Shown here piece after piece: positions 7,663-16,217 of a DNA stretch of 21,688 nt. The position numbers and the translations under genes were made by a program. The notes under the pieces were generated by a model. It was not told where the DNA came from. It did not search any database and worked only from the letters and a program-made list of their open reading frames with translations. The stretch covers positions 1-21,688 of the forward strand of contig CAVEFO010000034.1 in the NCBI GenBank assembly GCA_963615055.1, given 5' to 3'. Within the stretch, counting starts at the first letter, position 1. Every line of letters starts with the position of its first letter. The DNA comes from UBA1822 sp963615055. GTDB taxonomy: Bacteria; Bacillota; Negativicutes; Veillonellales; Dialisteraceae.

Positions 7663-8919
7663 TTATTTTTCCACCGTCATATCAAAGACGAGCGTCGGAT
7701 CTTCGAAGAACATGGCATGAATGCTCTGCCGATTGCAGTTGGCGACGACCTGCCAAATGGAATACCAGAGCTGCCCCTCTTTCTTGAGTGTTTCCAATCC
7801 CTTGGCTCTTTCGTCTGCCATCGCTTTTCGAATCGCCGCTTCCAAAACCGGACGGTTCTTTTCGTCAAGCGCCTGATCGACGGTCAATCTTTCACCGTCT
7901 GCGCCAATCCCCGGGATCTTCACGCCGGTGTATTCCGTGCGCACATCGAAGGCGCAAGTATCCGGATTGAGCGACTGCGAGAACCGCACAAGAGAAATCA
8001 ATTTCATCATATCTTCTTCCGTCTGCACGGCATCACGCCCGGCTTTGAGCGTCTCATAGCGACCGAAGCCCGCACCGTAGAGCGCGCGATCGCGATTGCC
8101 GCGGGACAGGAAGAAATTCGACTGCAGCTGCTCGCCGGGAAGCCAGACAAGCTGATTGTCCACGAGTTCCAAAATGCCGTACTTGCCGGTGGCATCGGCG
8201 ATATAGATCCCGGCATTCCAATCGAGCGTGCCGGATTTCAGACTGTGCACATCGACCGTCTTGGCCAGTGCCACCGCTTCTTCCACAGAACCTGCGCGCT
8301 CTCCGAGGAAACGAATGAGCGCGCCCGGCGACATGCGGTATTCCGCCCCCGGATTCGTGCCGAGGCATTCTTTGAGCCCGGTGAGCTTCACATCCTCCGC
8401 GTTTCTCATATTTCCTTCGATATACACACCCTTTTCGTTCATGATATCAATCGTGAAGAAAAGAAGCGGCAACGTATCGATTTTTTTGATGCCCTTTTCT
8501 TTGGCTTCGTCAAAATCAGGCCCGCCGAACGGATTGTACGCAAGACCGACCGTTTTGAGGAAACCGGGGACCGCCGTGCGGATGATGTACGCCGGCTTAT
8601 TCGTCACATTGAGATCCATGGAGCGGCCGATGACCATATCGCCGTTCGGGAGCACTTTCGCGACAGCCGAGCAGCCGTATTTACCGAAATGCTCCGCATC
8701 CAGCGCCAGCCCCGCCTCGTAATCGATTTCGGTGAAAACCGGAAGCTCGATGACCTGCTTTCCCAGGACTTTCCCCACAATTCTCTCATCACCGTTTTTC
8801 ACCGTGATTGCTGCCGGTGCCGCTGCCGGTGCCGACGTGTCCGCCGCCTGCGAAACCCCGCCGAAACCGATTCCCGCCGCCAAGACCGCCGCACTGAGCA
8901 ATACCTGCCATTTCTTCAT
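7663..8919 (-). CDS. Exported linear-amide C-N hydrolase (choloylglycine hydrolase family), paralogue 1
   Basis: The 418-residue protein has a signal peptide with probable cleavage after VSQA (25). A propeptide-like segment of about 57 residues ends at YGC, where Cys83 would become the N-terminal nucleophile of an Ntn hydrolase. GRSMDL (98-103) carries the Arg and Asp matching Arg18/Asp21 of bile salt hydrolase. MNEKGVYIEGNM, QSNFFLS and GAGFGRYE match the regions holding the other active-site Asn and Arg residues in that family, as I align them by eye. Such enzymes split bile salts, penicillin V or N-acyl homoserine lactones, and the substrate here is open. AAGGAGAA precedes the ATG. It follows paralogue 2 by 53 nt, probably in one transcript. 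Confidence 0.85.
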   Translation of the reverse strand: MKKWQVLLSAAVLAAGIGFGGVSQAADTSAPAAAPAAITVKNGDERIVGKVLGKQVIELPVFTEIDYEAGLALDAEHFGKYGCSAVAKVLPNGDMVIGRSMDLNVTNKPAYIIRTAVPGFLKTVGLAYNPFGGPDFDEAKEKGIKKIDTLPLLFFTIDIMNEKGVYIEGNMRNAEDVKLTGLKECLGTNPGAEYRMSPGALIRFLGERAGSVEEAVALAKTVDVHSLKSGTLDWNAGIYIADATGKYGILELVDNQLVWLPGEQLQSNFFLSRGNRDRALYGAGFGRYETLKAGRDAVQTEEDMMKLISLVRFSQSLNPDTCAFDVRTEYTGVKIPGIGADGERLTVDQALDEKNRPVLEAAIRKAMADERAKGLETLKKEGQLWYSIWQVVANCNRQSIHAMFFEDPTLVFDMTVEK

Positions 8920-8972
8920 TATACTGTTCTCCTTTTCATAAAATATACAAAACAGAATCCTATTTTTCTGCC

Positions 8973-10241
8973 TTACAATGTAATATCCCGGATCGTTTCC
9001 GGATCTTCAAAGAACATCACGTGTATGTTTTTCCGATTGCAATTCGCGACAAGCTGGAAAACGGAAAGCCACTGGGTTCCTTCGTCTTTCAACTGATCAA
9101 TCGATTTGACGCGTTGGGCTCTGCCGAGTTCGCGAATCTTTTCATACAGAACTTCTCGATTTTTTTCGTCAAGGGCGGCCTTCAGCGTCAATGTGCCGCC
9201 AAATTCCGCCAGCGCCGGATGTTCGACATCCGTCGTGAAATCACTGCGCGGATCGAAAGTCCATTCATCTTTCATGATGAGCTGCGAGTAACTGACTTTG
9301 CTGATCAAATTCATCATGTCGTCTTCGGTCTTCACATCGCCGATACCGCCCACGATCCGCTCATACCGACCGACACCGCTGCCATACACCTGTTTTTCAC
9401 GATATTCGGGGGTGAGGAAGAAATTCGTCTGCGCCACCTCCCCGTCACACCAGGAAAGTTTATTGTCGACGAGCTCCAATACGCCGTGATGCCCTGAAGC
9501 ATCGGCCATATAAAGCGCGCCCGTCCAATTGATGTGATCGGTCTTCATGCCATACACATCGACCGTCTTGGCCAATGCCACCGCTTCTTCCACCGATCCC
9601 GCACGTTCCCCGAGGAAACGGATCAGCCCCGCAAAAGACATCCGCCATTCCGCACCCGGATTCGTGCCGGACGAATCGGCGAAACCGGCCTCTTTCGGCT
9701 GCCCCGGACGCATATTTCCTTCGATATACAATCCTTTTTCATTCATGATGTCCGTCGTGAAAAAGAGAATCGGAAGGGTATCTTCAGCCGTCAGGCCTTC
9801 TTTTTCCACGACGTCAAAAGTTTTCCCGATGAAAGGATTGTACGCAAGCCCCACCGTCTTCAGGTATCCCGGCACCGCCGTGCGGACGATATAAGCCGGT
9901 TTATGACTGTAATACAAATCCATGGAGCGACCGACAATCGTATCGCCATTCGAAAGTTTTTTCATAATGGCCGAGCAGCCGTAATGATCGAAAAGCGCAC
10001 TGTCGAGAGTCAGTCCCTTTTCATAATCGACCTCGGTAAACGTCGGCAGCTCAATCACCTGCTGCGCGAGCACTTTTCCCTTCATGGTCTCGGCCGCCGC
10101 ATTGTGAGCGGAAACAGAGGAAACTTCGGCTGCGGCAAAGGTTTTCGCCCCTTGCGCCGGTTCCGCTGCCTGAGCCGCTGTGCTAAAGCCGATACCGGCC
10201 GCCAACACCGCCGCACTTAAAAATACATGCATTTTCTTCAT
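8973..10241 (-). CDS. Exported linear-amide C-N hydrolase (choloylglycine hydrolase family), paralogue 2
   Basis: The 422-residue protein is the closest relative of paralogue 1, starting from a nearly identical signal peptide (MKK..LSAAVLAAGIGF, cleavage near AAQA, residue 25). The predicted nucleophile is Cys89 in HYGCSAI, followed by GRSMDL with Arg105 and Asp108. MNEKGLYIEGNM, QTNFFLT and GSGVGRYE keep the other expected active-site positions. The segment between signal peptide and Cys89 is Ala-rich and probably removed on maturation. The ATG follows AAAGGAG with about 9 nt spacing, and an extended -10 promoter lies upstream. High similarity over the whole length shows a tandem duplication. 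The substrate cannot be inferred. Confidence 0.85.
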   Translation of the reverse strand: MKKMHVFLSAAVLAAGIGFSTAAQAAEPAQGAKTFAAAEVSSVSAHNAAAETMKGKVLAQQVIELPTFTEVDYEKGLTLDSALFDHYGCSAIMKKLSNGDTIVGRSMDLYYSHKPAYIVRTAVPGYLKTVGLAYNPFIGKTFDVVEKEGLTAEDTLPILFFTTDIMNEKGLYIEGNMRPGQPKEAGFADSSGTNPGAEWRMSFAGLIRFLGERAGSVEEAVALAKTVDVYGMKTDHINWTGALYMADASGHHGVLELVDNKLSWCDGEVAQTNFFLTPEYREKQVYGSGVGRYERIVGGIGDVKTEDDMMNLISKVSYSQLIMKDEWTFDPRSDFTTDVEHPALAEFGGTLTLKAALDEKNREVLYEKIRELGRAQRVKSIDQLKDEGTQWLSVFQLVANCNRKNIHVMFFEDPETIRDITL

Positions 10242-10313
10242 ACTACATACTCCTTTTTTCTTTCTATCATTTCAAAATCCCCATTTGAAAACGATAAAAA
10301 ATCAAGCACAGTT

Positions 10314-10322
10314 ATTATACCA
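10314..10322 (-). promoter_or_regulatory. Extended -10 promoter for hydrolase paralogues 2 and 1
   Basis: The minus strand reads TGTGGTATAATAA, with TATAAT at 10314-10319 and the TGG extension at 10320-10322. No good -35 is seen. The same 13-mer is found before the DUF1934 gene. The leader would be about 65 nt. Confidence 0.5.
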
Positions 10323-10491
10323 CAGCGGAAAAAGAGTTTGCCGAGAGGAGAACGTCCTTTCACCTGCCACGCAGATGATTTTATAAGATACGCTTCCGTC
10401 AGCCGCTTTCCGCCGACCACCCGTCACATCCTTTGCCTCCCCAAACAGTCTCACATGCGACCAACGGTCTTCAGGCAACAAACTGCCGTCC

Positions 10492-11736
10492 TTATTTCCC
10501 TACCGCAAATTTATATGTCGTCTGCGGATTTTCGAAGAACATAACTTGCATCGTTCTTTGATTGCAATTTGCCACGACTTGGAAAACCGATTGCCACTGC
10601 ACGCCTTCGCGCTTCAGTTGCGCCAAAGACTGAGAGCCTACCGCCGTGGCGTATTGATTGGCCAATTTCCCCATGTATTCGCGATTCTCCTCCGCAAGGG
10701 CTTCTCGCATCGTCATTCCGAATGTCTGCAGTCCGGGACTGTCATCGCCCGTGAATTCATCGCGCACATCAAAGGGGCAGGTGTACGGACTCGTGATTTG
10801 CGAAAACCGCACTTTTCGGAGCAAAGACTCCATTTGGGCTTCGCTTGTCACGGCGGCAAGCCCTTTTTCCATCACCTCGACGCGGCCATGTCCCGTCCCG
10901 TAGAGTGCATGATTCTTATACGCCGGGCTCACGACATAATTCGCCTGCACCGCTTCCCCCTCATTCCAGATGAGGCGATTGTCGACAAGCTCCAAGACGC
11001 CGAAACGCCCCGTCGCGTCTACAATCGTCAAAGCCCCCGTCCAATCGATGCGGCCGTCTGAAAGGCCGTGCACGTCGATCGTCTGCGCCAAGGAGACAGC
11101 TTCCGCGACGCTCCCCGCGCGTTCCCCGAGATACCGCACGAGCGCCAAAATCGACATCCTTTCCGCCGCGCCCGGTTTCGTCCCGCGCGATTTTTTTATC
11201 CCGTAAAACTCCGGCTCCCCCGGACGCATATTGAATTCAACGTAAAGCCCTTTTTCATTCAAAATATCCGTTGTCGTAAAAAGGAGCGGCCACAATTCTT
11301 TTTCGGAAATCCCGTCTCGTGCGACTTTGGCAAAATCCGGACCGACATACGGATTGTACGAAAGTCCCACCGTCTTCAGATGTCCCGGCACCGCCGTACG
11401 CAAAATATAGCCCGGACGCATACTGTAGAAAGAGTCCATGGAATGCGCGACCAAGACGTCACCGGACGGAAGTCGTTTCACCGCCGTCGTGCAGCCGAGT
11501 TTCCCATACTGTTTCTCGTCCGCCGCCAACCCCGCTTTTTCATCTACCTTTGTCAAAGTCGGAAGGTCAATGACGAAATCGCCCAGCACCCGTCCCCGAA
11601 TATTCGACGATGTCGACGAAACCACAGGCGGCAACGCCGAAATAAGGGGCCCCGCCGCTTCCGCCGCGCCCCCCGCAGAAAATCCAATCCCCAACGCCAA
11701 AACGGCCGCACCGATTATCTTGCTGATTTTTTTCAT
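10492..11736 (-). CDS. Exported linear-amide C-N hydrolase homologue, paralogue 3 (altered active site)
   Basis: The product is 414 residues from the ATG at 11736, chosen because a signal peptide (MKKISKIIGAAVLALGIGFS, cleavage near AEAA) starts there and AGAGG precedes it; an upstream in-frame start would hide the signal. The nucleophile Cys82 (KLGCTTA) and Asp101 are kept. The Arg of the RSMD motif is His98 here (AHSMD), and the following TNPGAE motif is TKPGAA. The QANYVVS and GTGHGR regions are kept. It is therefore more diverged than paralogues 1 and 2 and may have changed or lost activity. It begins 145 nt after pyrG on the same strand without an obvious terminator between, so read-through from pyrG is possible. 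Confidence 0.85.
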   Translation of the reverse strand: MKKISKIIGAAVLALGIGFSAGGAAEAAGPLISALPPVVSSTSSNIRGRVLGDFVIDLPTLTKVDEKAGLAADEKQYGKLGCTTAVKRLPSGDVLVAHSMDSFYSMRPGYILRTAVPGHLKTVGLSYNPYVGPDFAKVARDGISEKELWPLLFTTTDILNEKGLYVEFNMRPGEPEFYGIKKSRGTKPGAAERMSILALVRYLGERAGSVAEAVSLAQTIDVHGLSDGRIDWTGALTIVDATGRFGVLELVDNRLIWNEGEAVQANYVVSPAYKNHALYGTGHGRVEVMEKGLAAVTSEAQMESLLRKVRFSQITSPYTCPFDVRDEFTGDDSPGLQTFGMTMREALAEENREYMGKLANQYATAVGSQSLAQLKREGVQWQSVFQVVANCNQRTMQVMFFENPQTTYKFAVGK

Positions 11737-11860
11737 ATTTCTACCTCTTTCTAATAATCTTTGCGGCATTTTGTCACGTATCTGCCGCCAGCCGTCCATC
11801 AAACGACCAACCGATAACCCATAGATATCGGCCTCTACCATCTCGACCTCTATGAGACGC

Positions 11861-11880
11861 TAACTGCTAACTGCTAACTG
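11861..11880. repeat. 7-bp tandem repeat TAACTGC at the pyrG 3' end
   Basis: Three units of TAACTGC abut the pyrG stop. The adjoining TTCATTGCTCACTGCTC lies within the last codons of pyrG. The same AACTGC/CACTGC wording returns in the repeats near 15.92 kb and 17.64 kb, so this is probably a fragment of that family. Confidence 0.6.
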
Positions 11881-11881
11881 T

Positions 11882-13501
11882 TCATTGCTCACTGCTCTTT
11901 GCAATCGCCGCTTCCACAAAACCGCGAAACAGCGGATGTGGGCGCGTCGGGCGGGACTTGAATTCCGGATGCGCCTGCGTCGCGACGAAGAAGGGATGGT
12001 CGGCCAGCTCGATCATTTCCACCAGACGCCCGTCCGGACTCGTGCCGGAAATGACGAGGCCTTTATCCGCCATATCCTGCCGAAATTCATTGCTCACCTC
12101 ATAGCGGTGGCGATGGCGTTCGTAAACGATTTCTTCGCCGCCGTAGAGTCGCCGCGCCAATGTCCCCGCTGCCAACTTGCAGGGATAAATACCGAGGCGC
12201 ATCGTGCCGCCCTTGTCCGTCACATCTTCCTGATCGGGCATGAGATCGATGACGGGATAGCGACCTTCCGGTGAAAATTCACTCGAATCTGCGCCTTCCA
12301 TCCCACAGACGTCACGCGCAAATTCAATCACGGCGCATTGCATCCCCAGGCACAGCCCCAAGAACGGAATATTATTTTCGCGCGCATAGCGAATCGCCGC
12401 AATTTTCCCTTCCGTCCCGCGCACGCCGAAACCGCCGGGCACGACGATACCGGAAACGCCCGAAAGGGCCTCCGGCAGCGTTTCCAAATGATCTTCCAGC
12501 TCCTCCGAATTCACCCAGCGAATCTTGATATTTGTCCCGAAAGCGAAACCGGCATGCGAAAGCGCCTCCGCGACGGACAGATACGCATCGTGAAGCTCCA
12601 CGTATTTCCCGACGAGCGCCACTTCCACCGTCTTTTCCGCACCGAGGATTTTACCGACCATTTCCATCCATTCCGTCATGTCGCACGGACGATCTTCGAG
12701 CCCCAATTTCTCCAGCGCGATCCGGTCAAGACCTTCCTCCTGCAAGAGGAGCGGCACTTCGTAAATCGAGCGGCAAGTCATATTGGAAATCACCGCTTCC
12801 GGATCGACGTCGCAGAAGAGGGCGATTTTCTTTTTCATATCATCGGAAATTTCCTTTTCCGTCCGGCACACGATGATATCCGGCTGAATCCCGATGCCGC
12901 GGAGCTCTTTCACGCTGTGCTGCGTCGGTTTCGTCTTAAGCTCGCCCGCCGCAGAAATATACGGAATGAGCGTCACATGGACGTAGAGTACGTCATTTTT
13001 ATTCGGCACATCTTTGCGCACTTGGCGGATGGCTTCCAGAAACGGCTGCGACTCGATATCGCCCACCGTTCCGCCGATTTCCGTGATCACGATGTCCGCA
13101 TTGTCCTCACGCCCCACGCGCAGCACCCGATTCTTGATTTCATTCGTGATATGCGGAATGACCTGGATTGTCGAGCCGAGGTACTCGCCCTTGCGTTCCT
13201 TATTGATGACCGCTTGGTAAATTTTCCCCGTCGTTACATTCGACGCCTTCGACAGATTCATATCGATGAAACGCTCGTAATGCCCCAGATCGAGATCCGT
13301 CTCCGCGCCGTCGTCCGTCACAAAGACTTCGCCGTGCTGATACGGACTCATCGTGCCGGGATCGATATTGATATACGGATCGAATTTCTGAATTGTCACC
13401 TTGTAGCCGCGATTTTTCAAAAGACGCCCCAAGGAAGCCGCCGTAATGCCTTTCCCCAGAGAAGAAACCACACCGCCCGTCACAAAAATGTACTTGCTCA
13501 T
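11882..13501 (-). CDS. pyrG: CTP synthase
   Basis: The 539-residue protein is full-length CTP synthase, which makes CTP from UTP, ATP and glutamine in pyrimidine synthesis. The amidoligase domain starts MSKYIFVTGGVVSSLGKGI with the P-loop, followed by QKFDPYINIDPGTMSPYQHG. The class I glutaminase domain holds the nucleophile Cys384 in LGLCLGMQ and the His511/Glu513 pair in ATQAHPEFKSRP. GAGGAGG precedes the ATG. It starts 10 nt after the argS stop, so it belongs to the DUF1934-argS-pyrG transcript. Confidence 0.97.
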   Translation of the reverse strand: MSKYIFVTGGVVSSLGKGITAASLGRLLKNRGYKVTIQKFDPYINIDPGTMSPYQHGEVFVTDDGAETDLDLGHYERFIDMNLSKASNVTTGKIYQAVINKERKGEYLGSTIQVIPHITNEIKNRVLRVGREDNADIVITEIGGTVGDIESQPFLEAIRQVRKDVPNKNDVLYVHVTLIPYISAAGELKTKPTQHSVKELRGIGIQPDIIVCRTEKEISDDMKKKIALFCDVDPEAVISNMTCRSIYEVPLLLQEEGLDRIALEKLGLEDRPCDMTEWMEMVGKILGAEKTVEVALVGKYVELHDAYLSVAEALSHAGFAFGTNIKIRWVNSEELEDHLETLPEALSGVSGIVVPGGFGVRGTEGKIAAIRYARENNIPFLGLCLGMQCAVIEFARDVCGMEGADSSEFSPEGRYPVIDLMPDQEDVTDKGGTMRLGIYPCKLAAGTLARRLYGGEEIVYERHRHRYEVSNEFRQDMADKGLVISGTSPDGRLVEMIELADHPFFVATQAHPEFKSRPTRPHPLFRGFVEAAIAKSSEQ

Positions 13502-13511
13502 AAAAGCCTCC

Positions 13512-15176
13512 TCACATATGCTCCGGCGCCGATACGCCCAAAATCGTCATCGCGTGCACCAAGACCGACTGCACCGCCGAAATCAAAGCCAGCCGCGCCT
13601 GAACCGTCGCATCGGCCTCGCCCAAAATCCGACATTCCCGATAGAAATGGTGGAACAGCCCCGCCAACTCATACGCATACCGCGCAATCCGGTGCGGCGC
13701 CCGCTCCTTGGCCGCCTGCGCGATGAGCTCGTGATACCCCTCCATCTTCTTGATCAGATCCAGCTCGCACTCCTCGGAAAGCTGCGTGAAATCCGTTTCC
13801 GCAATCCCCTTCCAAGAAATACCCGCCTCCCGTGCCTGCGCCAGAAGACTCACAATTCTGGCATTTGCATACTGAATATAGTACACCGGATTTTCCGACG
13901 ATTCCTTCTTTGCCAGATCGATATCAAATTCCATCTGGCTGTCCAGCGTCCGCGACGTGAAGAAATATCGCGCCGCATCACGCCCGACTTCTTCCAAAAG
14001 CTCCGCCAACGTCACCGCCTGCCCCGTCCGTTTCGACATCTTCACCGCCTCGCCGCCGCGAAGAAGCGTCACCATTTGGAGCAAATCCACTTTGAACGCA
14101 TCGGGATCATAACCCAAAAACTTCATCGCCGTCTTCAGCCGCACGATGTAGCCATGATGATCCGCGCCCCAGATATCCACCAGCGTCTTGAATCCACGCT
14201 CAAATTTATCCTTTGCATACGCGATATCCGAGCAGAAATACGTCGGCTCCCCATTGGCCCGAATCACGACGCGATCCTTGTCATCTCCGTTCTCCGTCGT
14301 CTTGAGCCACCAGGCGCCGCCCTCTTCGTACAGTTTCCCGTCCTTTTTCAAGACGGCGAGCGCCTCGTCCACCTTCTCCGGATACAGCGTCCGCTCGCTG
14401 AACCAGCGGTCAAACGTCACACCGAAATCTTCCAAATCTTTTTGGAGACCGGCGAGTTTCTCCGAAAGCGCCACATCCTTGAAAGCCTCGATGCGCTCCG
14501 CTTCCGTCATCGAGAGATATTTATCGCCGTCCCGATCCACGATATGCTGCGCCGTTTCCACGATATCCGCGCCGTGATACCCATCCTCCGGCACCTCGGC
14601 GTCCTGCCCCAAAAGCTGCAAATACCGCGCGTTCACCGACTCCGCCAAGTGCAAAATCTGGCTCCCCGCATCATTGATGTAGTACTCCGAAGCCACCGCG
14701 TACCCGGCCGCGCGATACAGCCGCACCATCGAGTCCCCGTACGCCGCCCCGCGCGCGTGCCCGATATGAAGTTTCCCCGTCGGATTCGCCGACACATACT
14801 CCACCAGTACCGTATCCTCCGGGCGTTTCGGCAAATCCCCGTAAGACGCGCCCACTTCCAAAATCTTGACAAGCTCCGCGTACACCGTTTCCTTCGTCAG
14901 ATAAAAATTGATGAAACCGGCGCCCGCGATCTCCATTTTGGAAACGAGGGGCGATGTGATTTCAGCCGTCAAAATTTCCGCAATCTGCCGCGGCGCCTTG
15001 TGCGCTACTTTTGCCCATTGCATCGCCGCATTCGACGAAAAATCGCCGAACTCCTTCTTCGGCGGCACCTCCAGCCGCTGCGGCGCCGGGTACTCGCCCT
15101 CCGGCAATTTCCCCGCCGCGACCGCCGCCCGCCGCGCCGCCTCAATCACTCTTTGCAACTCTTCCTTAATGTCCAT
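13512..15176 (-). CDS. argS: Arginyl-tRNA synthetase
   Basis: The 554-residue class I synthetase charges tRNA-Arg. It shows the N-terminal Add1 domain, the ATP-binding HIGH motif (137-140, in PTGKLHIGHARGAAYGDS), KMSKR (379-383), and a C-terminal DALR anticodon-binding domain beginning near YANARIVSLL. I chose the ATG at 15176 (MDIKEELQ); an upstream TTG at 15203 would add nine residues without support. The start overlaps the last 11 nt of the DUF1934 gene (ATGGACATTAA), so the two are translationally coupled. GGGGG and GGAGG lie just upstream inside that gene. Confidence 0.96.
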   Translation of the reverse strand: MDIKEELQRVIEAARRAAVAAGKLPEGEYPAPQRLEVPPKKEFGDFSSNAAMQWAKVAHKAPRQIAEILTAEITSPLVSKMEIAGAGFINFYLTKETVYAELVKILEVGASYGDLPKRPEDTVLVEYVSANPTGKLHIGHARGAAYGDSMVRLYRAAGYAVASEYYINDAGSQILHLAESVNARYLQLLGQDAEVPEDGYHGADIVETAQHIVDRDGDKYLSMTEAERIEAFKDVALSEKLAGLQKDLEDFGVTFDRWFSERTLYPEKVDEALAVLKKDGKLYEEGGAWWLKTTENGDDKDRVVIRANGEPTYFCSDIAYAKDKFERGFKTLVDIWGADHHGYIVRLKTAMKFLGYDPDAFKVDLLQMVTLLRGGEAVKMSKRTGQAVTLAELLEEVGRDAARYFFTSRTLDSQMEFDIDLAKKESSENPVYYIQYANARIVSLLAQAREAGISWKGIAETDFTQLSEECELDLIKKMEGYHELIAQAAKERAPHRIARYAYELAGLFHHFYRECRILGEADATVQARLALISAVQSVLVHAMTILGVSAPEHM

Positions 15177-15630
15177 GAACCCCCGCAACCTCCGAAACTT
15201 CAATCTCTAGCTCATTCTCATGACAAAAAAGCCCCTCGGCCTCCATCGTATACAATATCCGAAGACGCCCCGCGCCGCCGACGATTTCATTCTCCAACCG
15301 CATGACCCGCGCGCGCAAAAGAATCGTCCCCAGATTCGTCCGATACGACCCCTCACTCACCCGATCCGGCACAAGAGAAAGCCGCATGGACACCGCACCC
15401 GTCCGCACGAGCCGCGCCGCGCCGTCTGAAAAGAACAGCGTCGTCCGCGTCCCCAAAAGCCCGGACACCTCCGGCTCCTCATACGTCAAAAATTTCTCGC
15501 CGCCCCGCGCCCCGAACCGTCCCGCCGCCGCATAAGACAGACAAATCTCCTCGCCCGCCTCATCCCGCTGCCGACAGGAAACGCGAATTTCGACTGATTT
15601 CTCCTGCAATTCGCCTCCGAAAACATTCAT
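15166..15630 (-). CDS. DUF1934 (YwiB-like) domain protein
   Basis: The 154-residue protein matches the DUF1934/YwiB family, a small beta-barrel of calycin type often found directly before argS in Firmicutes. Its function is unknown. Visible features are FLTYEEPEVSGLLGTRTTLFF, a run of beta-strand-like segments (GAVSMRLSL, GRLRILYTMEAEGL) and the typical closing E-L-E-I-E-V. I use the ATG at 15630; a longer start (15708) would place the -10 promoter inside the coding region. The ribosome site (AAAGAAGAA) is weak. Confidence 0.8.
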   Translation of the reverse strand: MNVFGGELQEKSVEIRVSCRQRDEAGEEICLSYAAAGRFGARGGEKFLTYEEPEVSGLLGTRTTLFFSDGAARLVRTGAVSMRLSLVPDRVSEGSYRTNLGTILLRARVMRLENEIVGGAGRLRILYTMEAEGLFCHENELEIEVSEVAGVHGH

Positions 15631-15667
15631 TTCTTCTTTATTATAAAAATCCAAAACATACAAAATT

Positions 15668-15676
15668 ATTATACCA
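15668..15676 (-). promoter_or_regulatory. Extended -10 promoter for DUF1934-argS-pyrG
   Basis: The minus strand reads TGTGGTATAATAA, with TATAAT at 15668-15673 and the TGG extension at 15674-15676. Initiation would fall about 30 nt before the ATG. There is no convincing -35. Confidence 0.5.
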
Positions 15677-15709
15677 CACGCCCCGCCCAAGCGCGCCCAT
15701 TTTCGCAAT

Positions 15710-15765
15710 AAAAAAGCGGAAACTTTTCCCCGCCGCTCATTCGCCGCTTACCGTTTACCGCTTAT
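15710..15765 (-). terminator. Terminator downstream of the toxin/immunity-like pair
   Basis: On the minus strand AAGCGGTAAAC (15753-15763 in reverse) pairs with GTTTCCGCTT (15714-15723) with a one-base bulge, and a T6 tract (15710-15715) follows. The loop is long (about 29 nt). It separates the upstream pair from the DUF1934 promoter. Confidence 0.6.
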
Positions 15766-15808
15766 AAAAATCGCACAAAGCAACACTCGTCAAAATACAA
15801 CTTTCTCG

Positions 15809-15976
15809 TCAGACGCAAAATAGCTATTAGCTATTAGCTATTAGCCGTCAGCTGTCAGTTTTCATCGCTGTCGCCCGGCGACAACTATAAAATGCGGCGA
15901 AGCCGCCACCTGCACTGCTAATTGCTCACTGCTCACTGCTCACTGCCGGCAACTATCTTGCGCCTGACAAAAAAGC
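15809..15976 (+). repeat. Dispersed repeat, copy R1
   Basis: The copy starts with TCAGACGCAA, followed by a CTATTAG triplication, a GTCGCCCGGCGAC hairpin and GCGGCGAAGCCGCC. It continues with CACTGCT/CACTGC units and ends AACTATCTTGCGC plus TGACAAAAAAGC. It shares an exact 41-bp core (15886-15926) in direct orientation with R2 (17597-17637). It reaches to within 26 nt of the small immunity-like gene. Confidence 0.85.
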
Positions 15977-16001
15977 AGAACCCCATCGAGCGAAACCCCG
16001 A

Positions 16002-16217
16002 TCACTCCGTTTCCGAAAAAAACTCCGCCCAATACGGATTTTCCCGATCAAAAATCTCCTTCTCCTCCGCCGAAAGTGTCTCCGGGTAATCCCGAAACAA
16101 AGAAAAAATCCGCTTCTTATCAAAACTGAAAAGAAAATCCCCCACCGTATCCGACTCCTGCCACCAGATTTGATCCTCCGGCCGCCTCTTGTACCAGATT
16201 GCGCCCTCACTTAACAC
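16002..16217 (-). CDS. Small acidic protein, candidate immunity partner
   Basis: The 71-residue protein starts at a GTG that overlaps the stop of the upstream gene by 11 nt (GTGTTAAGTGA), with GGGGG about 10 nt before it. It is rich in Trp, Phe, Asp and Glu (IWYKRRPEDQIWW, FSFDKKRIFSLFRDYP, FDRENPYWAEFF) and has no signal peptide or membrane helix. I recall similar sequences among hypothetical proteins but cannot name the family. Tight overlap with a putative cysteine-peptidase toxin, small size and acidity fit an immunity protein. That role is an inference from context. Confidence 0.65.
   Translation of the reverse strand: MLSEGAIWYKRRPEDQIWWQESDTVGDFLFSFDKKRIFSLFRDYPETLSAEEKEIFDRENPYWAEFFSETE

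Noticed and set aside
7624..9096. Plus-strand 490-residue open frame opposite a hydrolase gene
   Set aside because: Antisense to a well-supported exported hydrolase, with no domain signature or ribosome site.
10492..11736. Paralogue 3 as a pseudogene
   Set aside because: The frame is intact over full length with a signal peptide and nucleophile; only selected motif residues differ.
12338..13726. Plus-strand 462-residue open frame opposite pyrG
   Set aside because: Antisense to CTP synthase, with an Arg/His-rich low-quality translation.
13446..15305. Plus-strand 619-residue open frame opposite argS
   Set aside because: It is antisense to argS, very rich in Arg/His/Pro, and starts inside pyrG; it is a shadow of the real genes' codon use.
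15710..15765. tRNA-like or riboswitch leader before DUF1934
   Set aside because: The fold is a bulged terminator stem on the minus strand, upstream of the DUF1934 promoter; no tRNA signature is present.
15953..16210. 85-residue minus-strand frame overlapping the small acidic protein
   Set aside because: Arg-rich, runs into the repeat, and competes with the better-supported 71-residue frame.
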